From positions 26,591,936 to 26,655,935 of the forward strand of contig NW_024881327.1 in assembly GCF_018691265.1 (NCBI RefSeq): 64,000 nt of DNA, read 5' to 3'. A program made the position numbers and the translations under genes. The first letter of the stretch is position 1; each line of letters opens with the position of its first letter. The stretch comes from Tyto alba (taxonomy: Eukaryota > Chordata > Aves > Strigiformes > Tytonidae). Below the pieces are notes generated by a model. It was not told where the DNA came from, made no database searches, and saw nothing but the letters and a program-made list of their open reading frames with translations. Of the stretch, positions 1 through 9,718 are shown one piece after another.

Positions 1-1077
1 CTTGCTGTTGTGTTTGTTTATCCCAGACAAGAGGGACCATATATGAAAATATGCAACTGCTAAGCATTTGCAAAAGAATATTACAAAGAGAGTCCTGGGC
101 AGAGTCATTCACATTCACACATGAATCATTTGGATCACTAGCTGGTTGGGTATTTCCTGTGAATGAGGGTAAGCTGCTCTGCAGAATTTACTCCTGGCCA
201 GCTTTCCTTGGCATGTGCACCTCTACAAAATAAGAATGAGGTTAGCCAAGGTGTCCATGTATGACACTACTAGAAGGGTAATGAAACAGAATATAGATGA
301 GTTAGTGGGTCATTTATTTTAACATATAAATTTTTAAATGCACATGGAATTCAGCTTGAATTTCTAATACCATATTATCCTGGACTGCTTATGATCACCA
401 TATTAATTCTGTTGCTTAAGGGTTTTTGGCCCAGAAATGATTTTGGTTTTAGTGTTGCTATTTATACACAAAAACCTACAAAGCATAATTCATGCTGAAA
501 CCAATGAGACCATGCTTGTGGATTCAATTCTCATGTACTTCATATCATGTTGCTAAATTAAAAGATAAGAAAAGATTTTGGGGTGGAAAAGAATGAAGAG
601 GGAGGATGAGTTCCTTCATTTTTTTCATGTTATGAAACAGATAAGAATCTCACCATTTAAGAAGTAAAGCAAATCATTGAAGCAAAACATGAAGTTATCT
701 TGCAACATGCTGGAACTTGTTTGGAAGAGTTGCTAAAATACAAATGCTAAAGTCTTAAGTGAGCCCATTGTTTGCTTGTTTCTACTGAAATGACAGAAAA
801 TGGAAAATCTGATGCATAAATACATAATAATATTATGTAGACTGTAGTGATGAAAACCTTGTCCTAGTAGGAAAATGGGAGATTTTCCTTAGGAACTTAG
901 AAACTTATTTTTCCTTCTCCTTCCCCCCCCACCCCCCCACCCCAACAACTGAAGCAGATCAATCTATTTTAAGGCAGAAGACAACTGAACGTACGTTTCT
1001 TAGCCCAGCACTGTTTTGTGCATGGGATCTGTGCTCCTTTCACCATGCCTGCATAAACTGGCAGCAAAGTTCTAATT
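1..1077. other. Unique AT-rich DNA, no gene seen
   Basis: No open frame here has coding character; the longest is about 60 codons and resembles no family I know. The only structured sequence is an interrupted C-rich tract at 923-943 (C8-A-C7-A-C4). I see no promoter, splice-flanked exon or RNA gene that I can support. Confidence 0.6.
923..943. repeat. C-rich low-complexity tract
   Basis: C8, A, C7, A, C4. The opposite strand carries G8/G7/G4 runs. Confidence 0.9.
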
Positions 1078-1158
1078 GCCCATTGCAAAAAGGGTTGGAA
1101 CTAGATGATCTTTAAGGTCCCTTCCAACCCAAACCATTCTGTCGTTCTATGATCACTA
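1078..1158 (+). mobile_element. CR1 LINE 3' tail fragment
   Basis: A short severely 5'-truncated CR1. It contains the characteristic CR1 3' end, TTGGAACTAGATGATCTTTA followed by AGGTCCCTTCCAACCC, and closes in degenerate terminal octamers (ATTCTGTCGTTCTATGATC). The same block ends the CR1 copy at 47350-47925, so both belong to the same or a close subfamily. CR1 reverse transcription usually aborts early, which explains a copy of only about 80 bp. The plus strand is the sense strand. Confidence 0.85.
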
Positions 1159-1737
1159 GGAGCATCGCTGTCCCCACATACAACACCCAAGCATGATACT
1201 GAACAGCAAGAAAGGAGTGAGACTCTTGGCCAGTGAACTCCAGTTTGGGTGGTACATGCAAGACACGGCTGTAACACGCTATTTTTTCATGGTGCTGTAT
1301 CATGCTTCAGACACATCTCCCTAGGATGGTTCCAGCAGCCAGTGCATGCCTGGGAATTAAAACTGGGTTGGTGTAGCTCTGACTGCAAACGTGCCAAGCC
1401 CACAGCTGCAGGGGCTTCAGGCCGGATGCGAGCACAGACAACATCAGGGAGGTATAATGCTACTGGAGTACTTCACTTTAAATGTATTGGATACTGAAAA
1501 AATACTTCCTTAAGGCAGTATTGCATTCAACATAAGACGCAAAAGTTCTGTTTACAGGCAGGTTTCCATTATCACTCTCCATTTTCACATATTTTTTTAA
1601 AACCCTCCCAAATTCTCCTTTGGGGAATGATCCTTTCTATGTTTGGTCCCAGTCCAGGGATGAACTGTGCACGGTATGTGAAAATTTCTGGAAAATTCCC
1701 TTCAGCTATTTTTGAGGTATAGCTGTGTGAAACAGAG

Positions 1738-1764
1738 CCCCCCCCCCCCCCCCCCCCCCCCCCC
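1738..1764. repeat. C27 homopolymer
   Basis: Twenty-seven consecutive C residues, G27 on the minus strand. The translated poly-Pro and poly-Gly frames across it are artefacts. Length is probably polymorphic and prone to sequencing error. Confidence 0.97.
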
Positions 1765-3140
1765 GCTCCTCCCATCCACATATATACTTTTTTTCAATTT
1801 AAGGAATTTTATTTTAATTCCATTCCCCTCCCCCTCAACTGCTGAGTGTCCGGCATTGAAAAAAAACACCAAAACAACAGTTTCTCATCAAGTCCCCCAG
1901 GGATTTCTCATAGCAAAGCCAGGCTAAGATAACAGGGAGTGCAATGGAACAAGCTTTATATCACTTGTCTTTAACAAAATCTGAAGATTTACACATGATG
2001 GCAAAAAAAAGAGGGTGAACAAAACTCAGTTCTTTAAGGTTCCACTATAAAGCCTGTGTGAATCTTTTTCTGTTTAAGAAACAGCATTTTTTAATTGTAC
2101 TCTGCCAGCTTAATTTGAGTTTTGCTGTGATTGATAATAAGGAAATATCTCAGAAATGTTTTTTCCTTAACTAGAATTTAACTGAGAAAGAAATGAGGTG
2201 TGTACCTTTTTTCCCCATCTTCTTTTTGTTTCTTTGTTTACCAGTAATTTTTGTCTTTAATCATCAACAACTTTAGAGTGATGGGGAGAAGGTAGTTTGA
2301 TGACACCTTAAAATAAGACACATGTGTGAATGCAGATCACTGGCCCCAGATCAGCTCCTCAATCTCACATAAGTGTAAAACTGGAACTTCTCTAGATTCA
2401 CACCAGTGTTTCAGAGATCAACATCTGGCCTAAAAGATTTAAGCTGTTACATTTTTGGAGCCTGATGTTGATGCTGGCTGCAGTTTGCTTTAATTTAATG
2501 TAAAAAGATACTGTTTCAATGGCTGGAGAATCAACTCCAGACGAAGCATACACAATGTTGTAATTACCCTCCATTATATAGTGGAAATCAGTTGTAATGC
2601 TGTTTTGGAGGTGAAAACTTTTCATGCAGTTTTGGCTCTGAGACCCAGCCTTCCACTTTGCCTATTCCAAAACCAAGCAGAGCCAACAAAAGTGCCAACA
2701 TCCTTTGGTGTCACCCAGATGGGCAGTGAAGGGGAAGGCTGATCCTAAGGCCACTGCAGAGGAATCCAGGATGGAGAAAGCCAGATAAGACTCACAGAAG
2801 GCTGGAAAAGCCTTGTCCTTTGGGTGGTATGGGGAAATGCTGGCCCCCAAGTATTGACTGTCTAATTCCACCATGGGGATCTGATAGGGTGAAGCCATTT
2901 TATCAGTTGAAAAATTAATCTCTGCCTAATAAGTTGAAGCAGGGTTATTAGCCATTTGTCTTCATTTCCTTTCTGTAGTGTTCACGCTCATTAGTTAACA
3001 TCTAAATCTTCCTTCCCTTTCAGATTTGTTTACAACAGCAGTGAGCTTGTAAAACACAAGAGAAGGCATACTAAAAACATGCCTGCCAAAAGCACTTTGG
3101 TGCTAATAACACACACATTGAGTCATGGGGTTTTTGTATT

Positions 3141-3174
3141 TTGTTTGTGGTTTGTTTGTTTGTTTGTTTGTTTT
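3141..3174. repeat. (GTTT)n simple repeat
   Basis: An interrupted GTTT repeat, ending in TTTTCCAG. That end resembles a splice acceptor, but no supported exon follows. Confidence 0.9.
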
Positions 3175-5214
3175 CCAGGTCCATAACTCTTGATTTTTGT
3201 CCAAAAAGACAGTGAAAATGTTGAAGATGTGTCAGGTGATGTCACCAGATGTCACTATATGGTGAAAGACCTGAATTCTGTAATGTGGTTTATCAAAGCT
3301 GCACCTCACAGAGGGCACAGTTTCTTTTCATGTATCCATTTGTTTTCATTATCATTGTTTAAAATAAAAGAGAAAAATACTCGGAACCAAAGAAGAATCT
3401 ATTTTCTGCACATCATTCAAATGCAGTCTCAAACTGATAGCAGAAAACAGCTACAAGACTTGTTGATGTAGTTTAAATCCTGCCATTAGGACTGTTCTGT
3501 GCCTTCAGATGTACAGTGAAGAGCTTGTTTGTGATCCTCTGGGGTGCCTGGTCCTGCCAGCAAGGCATAGTGCCTGCCTGGCAGGACATCTCGCACCACA
3601 ACTTGAGGATCACTACTGAGTAGCTTAACTAGTACTTAACTAATAAAAGCCAATAGCCCTGCTCAAGTCAGTTGTGGGGCTACTGGGAGTGTGGGAGTTG
3701 AGGAGGCAAAGCCAGAGCAAAAGCAAAGGATGGTGTTGGCAAAGAAGCAATGCAAGGAGGACAAGAGGCAACAGCTGGAGCTGGCAGGAGAGAACACAGG
3801 CAGTGGGGAGCAAGAGAAAGGACAAGAGAAGGCAGCAGCAGGAAAGCCAGGATACAAAAGCTGTTGGAAACTGCCTGGTTAGTTTGATTTTCTGCATGGT
3901 TCAGGCCAAAGACACTGCCAATCATTCCTGAACCTAGCCCTACCCACTGCTGCTTATGTGCAATGGTTGGAAAGACATTAATTCTTGACTTCTAGACACC
4001 TAGTAATAAGGATTCATCATATGAATGTTGCTATTAAAAACATGCACCATGTTTCCAGCATAATTTTGTCTGGGTTTGGATTCCAGAGCTGAAATCTCCT
4101 TCTGCTGTTATAAATCTTGAGTCATTTATTCTCAGAAAAAATAATTTCCTTACATAAGTATTTTGAGACTGAGATAGAGATCTGTTAACTTTTTCTTCAA
4201 TCTTTCACCACGAGGAAAATTTTCCAGATTGAATCATTCCTGCAGTTTTCTTCCAAAAACCTTCCTATTTGACAAAGTTCTTTTCAAAAAGTGCAGACTC
4301 CAGAAGAACTCGAATTTGCTAGACCAGAAAAATAAGAAAAAGCAATTGTGCCCTAAAAAATCCTGAGTTTGTCCTAAAAGGCCAATACACAGCACATCCA
4401 TAAGCACTGAGTTTGTACAGGGTATTGGTGTACAGACTTACCTCTGACTGTCACTCTATTTGTACATGAAGAATCAGCTCTCAGTGGTATTCAAGCTTAT
4501 TTGAAAGAGATGTTTTGAAACTTTTATCATCTCTATGTCTTGTTTTGCTCTTTCCAATCAAAAATTATGCCAGGATTGATTTTTGTTTCAAATAAGAAAT
4601 CTAAGCCTCCTTAAACTTTCAAACATAAACGGAAAGAAAACAGCTAAATCTACTTGGATGAAAGTCTTGGATACTAGGCTAGTCCAAAGAAAATTTTTAT
4701 TATAAACAGACTGACTTTTCTATTTTGAAGAAGTGAAGAAGTCTTAATTTTGGTGATTGTCATATGCTCTTTGTACATGGAATACAACCTTTCTTTGCAG
4801 ATTACTGGTTTGTCTTAGTGCTGCAACAGAATACTTTTTGTATATCTCATCTTTGAAAGGATCTCACCTTTTACAAAGTTTTTAGTACAGAAAACTTTTA
4901 AAACTCGAGAATGTTTCAACAAAAGACAGCATTGAGCTTTAAATAAGACTTCCCGTCATCCTTTACTTGTCTTCACTCATGACCATTGCTAGAGTGAGCT
5001 GATCATTTTGTATCCGTGTTTTAAAAGTTAACAAACCAGTGCCATGTGCGGGTTACTCCTTGCTTACCCCAGCAAGGAACTTTGCAAAAATTGCCTATAC
5101 ACAACAATCACATTACTTAATTCACAACTGGAATGATAGTGCAGTGACTAATGTGTTATTCAAATAAACAAAAAAAGAGTAATCAACTACTGAATGTGCT
5201 TCTGATGTTGGCAA

Positions 5215-6018
5215 ATAGACTGTCAGTTGGTCTGGAAATTGTCTGAACGGCCAGGCTTAGGGGATAGGGGTCAATGGCATGGTGACTGGCAACTGGGAAT
5301 AAGCAGAGTCCCCCTGAAGACAACACTGGGGCTGATATCGTTCAGTGGTTTCTTCAACAACCTTGGTGATGAGACTGAATCCAGCTACAGTGAATTTCCA
5401 GACAGTATGGAATTTAACATTACGAATAAGAGTTTCAATTCAGAAGGACACTGAGAAACTTGGGTATTAGAAATTCCTACAAAGTTTGACAAAATGTTCT
5501 GCACCTGGGTCAGGATAGTCCTTCACATCAACACAGGATCTGAACCAAGTGGCTGTGAAGCAGCCCTGCTGAAAACAACCTGGGCACCATGGTGGACACC
5601 ATGCTGAATATGCACCAACAGTGCAAAGCAAACCTCATTCTGGGCTACATGAGAATGACTGTGGCAAACAGATGAAGGTAAATTATTACTCCTCTCCCTA
5701 ATCAGCATTGGTCAGGCTGTACTTGGTATACTGTGCCCATTTAGGAGACTCCCAGTTCAAAAGAGATACTGCAAAACTGGAGAGAAGCCAGCAGAAGGCT
5801 AACAAAGATGGTCAGGGGCCAAGACTGCAGGTTATACAAGAACAGGTCTGTTTAGCCTGGGAGACTAAAAGGGAATCAAACAGCAGCACACTACTTCTTG
5901 AAGGGTAATTATAAAGATGACAAAAAATTATAGAGAGTCAAACTCTTCTTCATAGTGGCAGATGGTGTAAAAATAGAAACATACTGCACCTTGGGAGGTT
6001 CCCGTTGGACCTTAGAGG
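5215..6018 (+). mobile_element. Old CR1 LINE 3' half, left part (interrupted)
   Basis: A degenerate plus-strand CR1 covering the end of ORF2. The first part (about 5240-5450) recalls the reverse-transcriptase region after the catalytic core. Around 5500-5900 the order of motifs matches the CR1 ORF2 C-terminal region: CTGCACCTGGG, a GTGGACACC block, CACCAACAGTG, CTGTACTTGG and GGAGAGAAGCCAGCAGAAGG. Many frameshifts and stops show age. The copy is cut at about 6018, just before the 3' tail of a minus-strand CR1. Its missing 3' end reappears at 9498, so it is the host of a nested insertion. The left boundary is approximate. Confidence 0.75.
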
Positions 6019-6025
6019 TTTTTTT

Positions 6026-6356
6026 AGAATCATACAATCACTAAGCTTGGAAAGGACCTTTAACATTGAGTCCAACTGTAAACCTGACACTACCAAGACC
6101 ACCACTAAACCACATACTTAAGCACCACATCTACACATCTTTTAAATACCTCCAGGGATGGTGACTCCACCACTTCCCTGGGCAGCCTGTTCCAATGTTT
6201 GACAACCCTTTAAGTGAAGAAATTTTTCCCAGTGTCCTACCTAAACCTCCCCTTGCACAATTTGAGGCTGTTTCCTCTTGTCCTATTTCTTGTTACTTGG
6301 AAGAAGAAACCAACAGCCACCTCTATAGCCCCCTTTCAGAGTGATAAGGCCTCCTC
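6026..6356 (-). other. 3' end and 3' UTR of the nested CR1
   Basis: The minus-strand CR1 end: terminal AATCATACAATC-type octamers, then TTGGAAAGGACC, and on the plus strand the typical CTCCAGGGATGGTGACTCCA and CCTGGGCAGCCTGTTCCAAT blocks. In CR1 this segment holds the end of the transcript, which the reverse transcriptase recognises to prime copying. A T7 run at 6019-6025 lies between it and the host element. Confidence 0.8.
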
Positions 6357-6755
6357 TCAGTTTCCTTTTCTCCAGGCTAAAAATCCCAGTTCCTTCAGGT
6401 GCTCCTCATAAGACCTGTGCTCTAGACCCTTCACCTGCTTCATTGACCTTCTTTGGACACACTCCAGCACTTCAGTGTCTTTCTTGCAGTGAGAGGCCCA
6501 AAACTGAACACAGTATTCCAGGTGCAGCCTCACTAGTGCCAAGTACAGGGGGACAATCACTTCCACAGTCCTGCTTACCACCCTATTTCTGATGCAAGCC
6601 AGGATGCTCTTGGCCTTATTGGACACCTGGCCACACTGCCAGCTCATATGCAGCCAGTGTTGACTAACACCCACAGGTCCTTTTCCACCAGGTAACTTTC
6701 CAGCCACCCTTCCCCAAGCCTGTAGTGTTGCAGGAGTTTTTTGCATGGGGCTCAG
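6357..6755 (-). pseudogene. CR1 ORF2 C-terminal region (decayed)
   Basis: The minus-strand frame reads [38 protein letters not shown] and [19 protein letters not shown], the standard region downstream of the CR1 reverse-transcriptase core. Its 5' edge is abnormal. Near 6745-6755 the reading jumps from a SWLDG motif, which normally precedes the second half of the reverse transcriptase, directly to the stretch around [17 protein letters not shown], so a large central piece is absent. A frameshift lies near 6650. No function is expected. Confidence 0.8.
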
Positions 6756-7576
6756 CCATCCAACCAGCTTTTACTCAGCAAAGCGTATGCCCATCCAAGC
6801 CATGAGCAGCCAGGGTCTCCAGGCGAATGCTGTGGGAAATGGTGTCAAATGCTTTACTAAAGTCCAGGTAGACATCTACGGTGTCAAATGCTTTACTAAA
6901 GTCCAGGTAGACATCTACGGTGTCAAATGCTTTACTAAAGTCCAGGTAGACATCTACAGCCTTTCCCTTATCCACTAAGCAGGTCACCTTGTCACAGAAA
7001 GAGATCAGGTTAGTCAAGTAGGACCTGCCTTTCATAAACCCATGCTGAGTGGGCCTGATCACCTGGTTGTCCTGTACATGCTGTGTAATGGCACTCAAGA
7101 ATCTGCTCCATAACCTTCCCTGGCACTGAGGTCAGACTGACAGGCCTGTAGTTCCCCAGATCCTCCTTCCAGCCCTTTCTGTAGATGGGCATCACATTTG
7201 TTAATCCCCAATCAACTGGGACTTCCCCAGTTAGCCAGGGCTGCTGATAAATGATTGAAAGTGGCTTGTTGAGCACTTGTTCCAGCTCCCTCAGTACCCT
7301 TGGGTGGATTCCATCTGGTCCCATAGACCTGTGTGTGTCTAAGTGGTGTAGCAAGTCATTAACCATTTCCCCTTGGATTACGGGGTCTTCATTCTGCTCA
7401 CCTTCCCTGTCTTCCAGCTCAGGGGGCTGGGTACATAGAGAACAACTGGTCTTACTATTAAAGACTGAGGCAGAGAAGGCATTAAGTATCTCAATCTCTT
7501 CCTCATCCTTTGTCACTATGTTTTCCCCAACATCCAAAAAAATTATGGAGATCCTCCTTAGGCTTCCTTGTATCAC
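6755..7576 (-). pseudogene. CR1 ORF2 reverse transcriptase, N-terminal part (broken)
   Basis: The minus-strand frame shows the entry of a CR1 reverse transcriptase: an EEIEILNAFSASVFNSKTS block, GPDGIHPRVLRELEQVL, VPVDWGLTNVMPIYRKG and GNYRPVSLTSVPGKVMEQIL. After a frameshift near 7090 come QHGFMKGRSYLTNLISFCD and the motif-A region YLDFSKAFDT, whose Asp is a catalytic metal ligand in the family. That region is present three times in tandem (6841-6957). The later catalytic motif with the paired Asp is not found; the element resumes well beyond it at about 6750. The enzyme cannot be active. The family copies CR1 RNA into the genome at endonuclease nicks. Confidence 0.85.
6841..6957 (-). repeat. 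Three perfect 39-bp tandem copies of the RT motif-A segment
   Basis: Units lie at 6841-6879, 6880-6918 and 6919-6957 and are identical base for base. Each encodes VDVYLDFSKAFDT on the minus strand, so the triplication keeps frame (13 codons each). One copy is normal in CR1. The absence of differences between units suggests the expansion is recent relative to the decay of the element, or that it is an assembly artefact. Confidence 0.95.
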
Positions 7577-7851
7577 TATTGTATCTATAGAGACATTTTT
7601 TACTGTCTTCTCTGGCAGTAGCTAGATTAAGTTCTAGTTAGGCTTTAGCCCTTCTAGTTTTCTCCCTGGACAACCTCATGACATCTTTGTAGTCCTCCTG
7701 AGTTGCCTGCTCCTTCTTCCAAAGGTCATAAACTCTTATTTTTCCCTGAGTTCCAGCCAGGCTGGTCTACTTCCCTTCTGGCTTGTCTTTCAGCACATGA
7801 GGACAGCCTGTTCCTGTGCCTTTAAGATTTCCTTCTTGAAGATGTCCAGCC
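7577..7851 (-). pseudogene. CR1 ORF2 linker between endonuclease and RT (decayed)
   Basis: On the minus strand a readable but stop-interrupted frame continues the protein: FKKEILKAQEQAVLMC, then SQKGSRPAWLELREK, then a basic RRSRQLRRTTKM segment and LLPEKTVKNVSIDTIVIQG. Several in-frame stops (for example between VLMC and KTSQKG) show pseudogene status. This region joins the two enzymatic domains in CR1 ORF2. Confidence 0.7.
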
Positions 7852-8625
7852 TTACTGGACCCCTTTGTCCTTCAGGACTGCCTCCCAAGGGACTCTGTCA
7901 ACCAGGCTCCTAAACAGGCCAAAGTCTGACCTCTGGAAGTCCAGGGTAGCAGTTCTGCTGACTCCACTCCTTACTTCTCTAAGAATCAAAAACTCTATCA
8001 TTTCATGATCAGTATGCCCAAGATGGCCTCCAACTGTCACATCACCCACAAGTCCTTTGTTCACAACCAACAGGTCCAGCGGGTTGCCTTCCCTAGTTGG
8101 CTTCCTTACCAACTGTGTCAGGAAGTTATCTTCCACACACACCAGGAACCTCCTGGTCTGTTTCCTCTCTGCTGTATTGTATTTCCAGCAGATGTCTGGT
8201 AAGTTGAAGTCCCCCACAAGAGCAAGAGCTAGTGATTGTGAGACTTCTCCCAGCTGCTTACAGAGTATTTCATCTGCCTCTTCATCCAGGTTGGGTAGCC
8301 TGTAAGAGATTCCCACCATGATATCTTCCTTGTTGGCCTCCCCTCAATTCTTACCCATAAACACTCAAGCCCATCATCATCATGGTCAAGCTCTAGACAG
8401 TGAAGACACTCCCTAATATACAGGGCTACCCCACCCCCTCTTCTTCTTTGCCTGTCCCTTCTGAAGAGTTTTAGCTATCCACTGCAACACTCCAGTTGTA
8501 TGAGTCAGCCCACCATGTTTCCGTGTTTGCAACTGTATCATAGTTTTCTCACAGCACAATAGCTTCCAGCTCCTTCTGTTTGTTGCCCATGCTGTGGTGC
8601 ACTAGTGTAGATACACTTTAGTTGG
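7852..8625 (-). pseudogene. CR1 ORF2 apurinic-like endonuclease domain (broken)
   Basis: Read on the minus strand, the start resembles TKVYLH followed by a GNKQKELEAI-type segment. KLFRRDRQRRRGGGVALYIR and ECLHCLELDHDDDGLECLWV follow (about 8470-8340). After a frameshift near 8320 come MVGISYRLPNLDEEADEI, LALALVGDFNLPDICWKY and GGHLGHTDHEMIEFLI. The GDFN and SDH/TDH-type boxes are the conserved late motifs of LINE apurinic-like endonucleases; here the last box reads TDHE. The family enzyme nicks target DNA for target-primed reverse transcription. The frameshift and stops upstream of 8470 inactivate it. Confidence 0.8.
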
Positions 8626-8872
8626 GCTATTGATTCTGCCACCTTTTTGGAGGAAGAAGTTCTAATTCCTACATGACCATTCTCAGGTGCCTCTGTGGTT
8701 TCTCACACATCAATAATCCTTGTGTCTTTGTTGTCACCCAGCTCTCCATCCCCTATCTCCACCGAGATGGCAGACAGAAGGACCTTACTAGCACACCATC
8801 CCTCAAACATTGGCGTGCCACCCTCAGGCTTATCTCTAGCAAGCCTGGTTTTATCCCTTCCTCCCTTTAAAT

Positions 8873-9470
8873 CTATCTTAAAGCTCCTTCAATGAGTTCT
8901 GTTAATTCCTGTGCAAAGATACTGTTTCCCCTTTGAGGCAGGACTACCCTCTCTGTTGCTAGCAGGCCTGGTGTTTTGTAAACAAACCCATGATTGAAAA
9001 CCCAAAATTCTTCCAGTGACACCAGGCTTGGAGACAGGTATTGATCTGCTGGGTCTTCCTGTTTCTTTTCTCATCATTCCCTGCAACTGGAAGGATAGAG
9101 AACACTACTTGTGATCCTGAACCCTTAATCAGTTGTCCCAAAGGCCCTGAAGTCTCTCTTGATTGCCCTTGGACTTCTTGTTGCAACTTCAGCACTGCCT
9201 ACCTGAGAAATCAATAATGGATTTCTCTTCACATCTTTAACCCGGGCCATAGGGAGGCAGCAGACTTCCTTAAGTGTGCCCAACCTGCATATTGGACCTT
9301 CAGTTCCCCTCGGGAGAGTCTGCTATGACAGTGACCCATCCTTTTTCTCTATGGAAGCAGTTTTGATGCAGGGCATAGACCTACTTAACCTCAGCAACAC
9401 CTCAGATCTAGATGAGCCATCATTCTCATCGTTCTCAGGCGCACCTGGGAAGGTGGGGTAGTCACAGAGG
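8873..9470 (-). pseudogene. CR1 ORF1 with degenerate esterase (SGNH-like) domain
   Basis: Downstream parts on the minus strand read RGTEGPICRL, EVCCLPMARVKDVK, NPLLISQVGSAEVATRSPRA, GSGSQVVFSILPVAG, LQAWCHWKNFGF, then TPGLLA and QRGNSIFAQELTELIEGALR before a stop at 8873-8875. This order matches the esterase-like domain in ORF1 of many vertebrate CR1 elements. The expected nucleophile motif just before RGTE is replaced by a stop and QTLP. The C-terminal Asp/His pair expected after GLLA is replaced by TERVVLP. At least two frameshifts occur. The region above about 9330 (CLLCDYPTFPGAPENDEND) is the likely N-terminal part. The role of the domain in CR1 replication is unsettled. Confidence 0.7.
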
Positions 9471-9497
9471 AGACATGTCTGCTGTGCTGGGCAGGAA

Positions 9498-9718
9498 CTT
9501 AGGAGAAGGTTTACCAGGAGGAGGGCAGTGCAGCACTGGAAAAGGCTGCCCAGGGAGGCTGAAGATTCTCTACCCTTGACAGTTTGCAAGGCTTGGTAGA
9601 CAGATCTGTGGCTGACCTGCTTTAACTTCATCAATAATCCTGCTGCAAGTAGGAGGTTGGCCTGGAGATCTCCAGAAGAAGTTCTAGCCAGCATTTCCAT
9701 GATTCCATAATTCACTGG
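9498..9718 (+). mobile_element. Old CR1 LINE 3' end, right part (resumed host copy)
   Basis: A plus-strand CR1 3' end: GCACTGGAAAAGGCTGCCCA, then GGAGGCTGAAGATTCTC, AGGTTGGCCTGGAGATCTCC and a final CATTTCCATGATTCCAT. It picks up where the plus-strand copy at 5215-6018 stops. Sequence at the joins is similar (CTTAGAGG at 6011-6018, CTTAGGAG at 9498-9505), as expected for a target-site duplication from the intervening insertion. Together the two halves form one roughly 1-kb CR1. Confidence 0.75.

Larger units (their letters stand above)
1159..5214. other. Unique DNA with simple repeats, no gene recognised
   Basis: Contents are a C27 homopolymer (1738-1764), a GTTT repeat (3141-3174) and a purine-rich stretch (about 3675-3860). 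The purine-rich stretch leaves several frames on both strands open at once because of its composition, not because it codes. Around 2335-2410 phrases such as GGCCCCAGATC and AAGTGTAAAACTGG recall ancient L3/MIR-like repeats, but too weakly for a firm call. I see no exon or RNA gene. Confidence 0.5.
6019..9497 (-). mobile_element. Near-full-length CR1 LINE, inserted antiparallel into an older CR1
   Basis: A minus-strand CR1 of about 3.5 kb, read from high to low coordinates. It has an ORF1 with an esterase-like region (about 9470-8873), ORF2 endonuclease (about 8620-7850), linker (7850-7580), reverse transcriptase (7576-6755), ORF2 C-terminus (6750-6357) and 3' UTR ending at about 6026 (plus-strand AGAATCATACAATCACTAAG). 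Full-length CR1 is about 4.5 kb, so most of both coding regions is present; most avian copies keep only a few hundred bases. Stops, frameshifts, a 39-bp triplication and an internal deletion make it non-autonomous. It separates the two halves of the plus-strand CR1 at 5215-6018 and 9498-9718 and is therefore younger than that copy. The 5' end is placed from the resumption of the host element and is uncertain by some tens of bases. Confidence 0.85.

Noticed and set aside
1572..1927. Frames with poly-Gly or poly-Pro runs
   Set aside because: They read across the C27 homopolymer; the runs are compositional and length-unstable.
3640..3931. Cluster of overlapping frames on both strands, including a Lys/Glu/Gln-rich 85-codon frame
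   Set aside because: The DNA is strongly purine-rich here, which removes stop codons in several frames at once. No domain, no splice context, and both strands are equally open.
6841..6957. CRISPR-like or satellite array
   Set aside because: Only three directly adjacent copies without spacers, in frame inside a CR1 coding region; this is a local tandem expansion of retrotransposon sequence.
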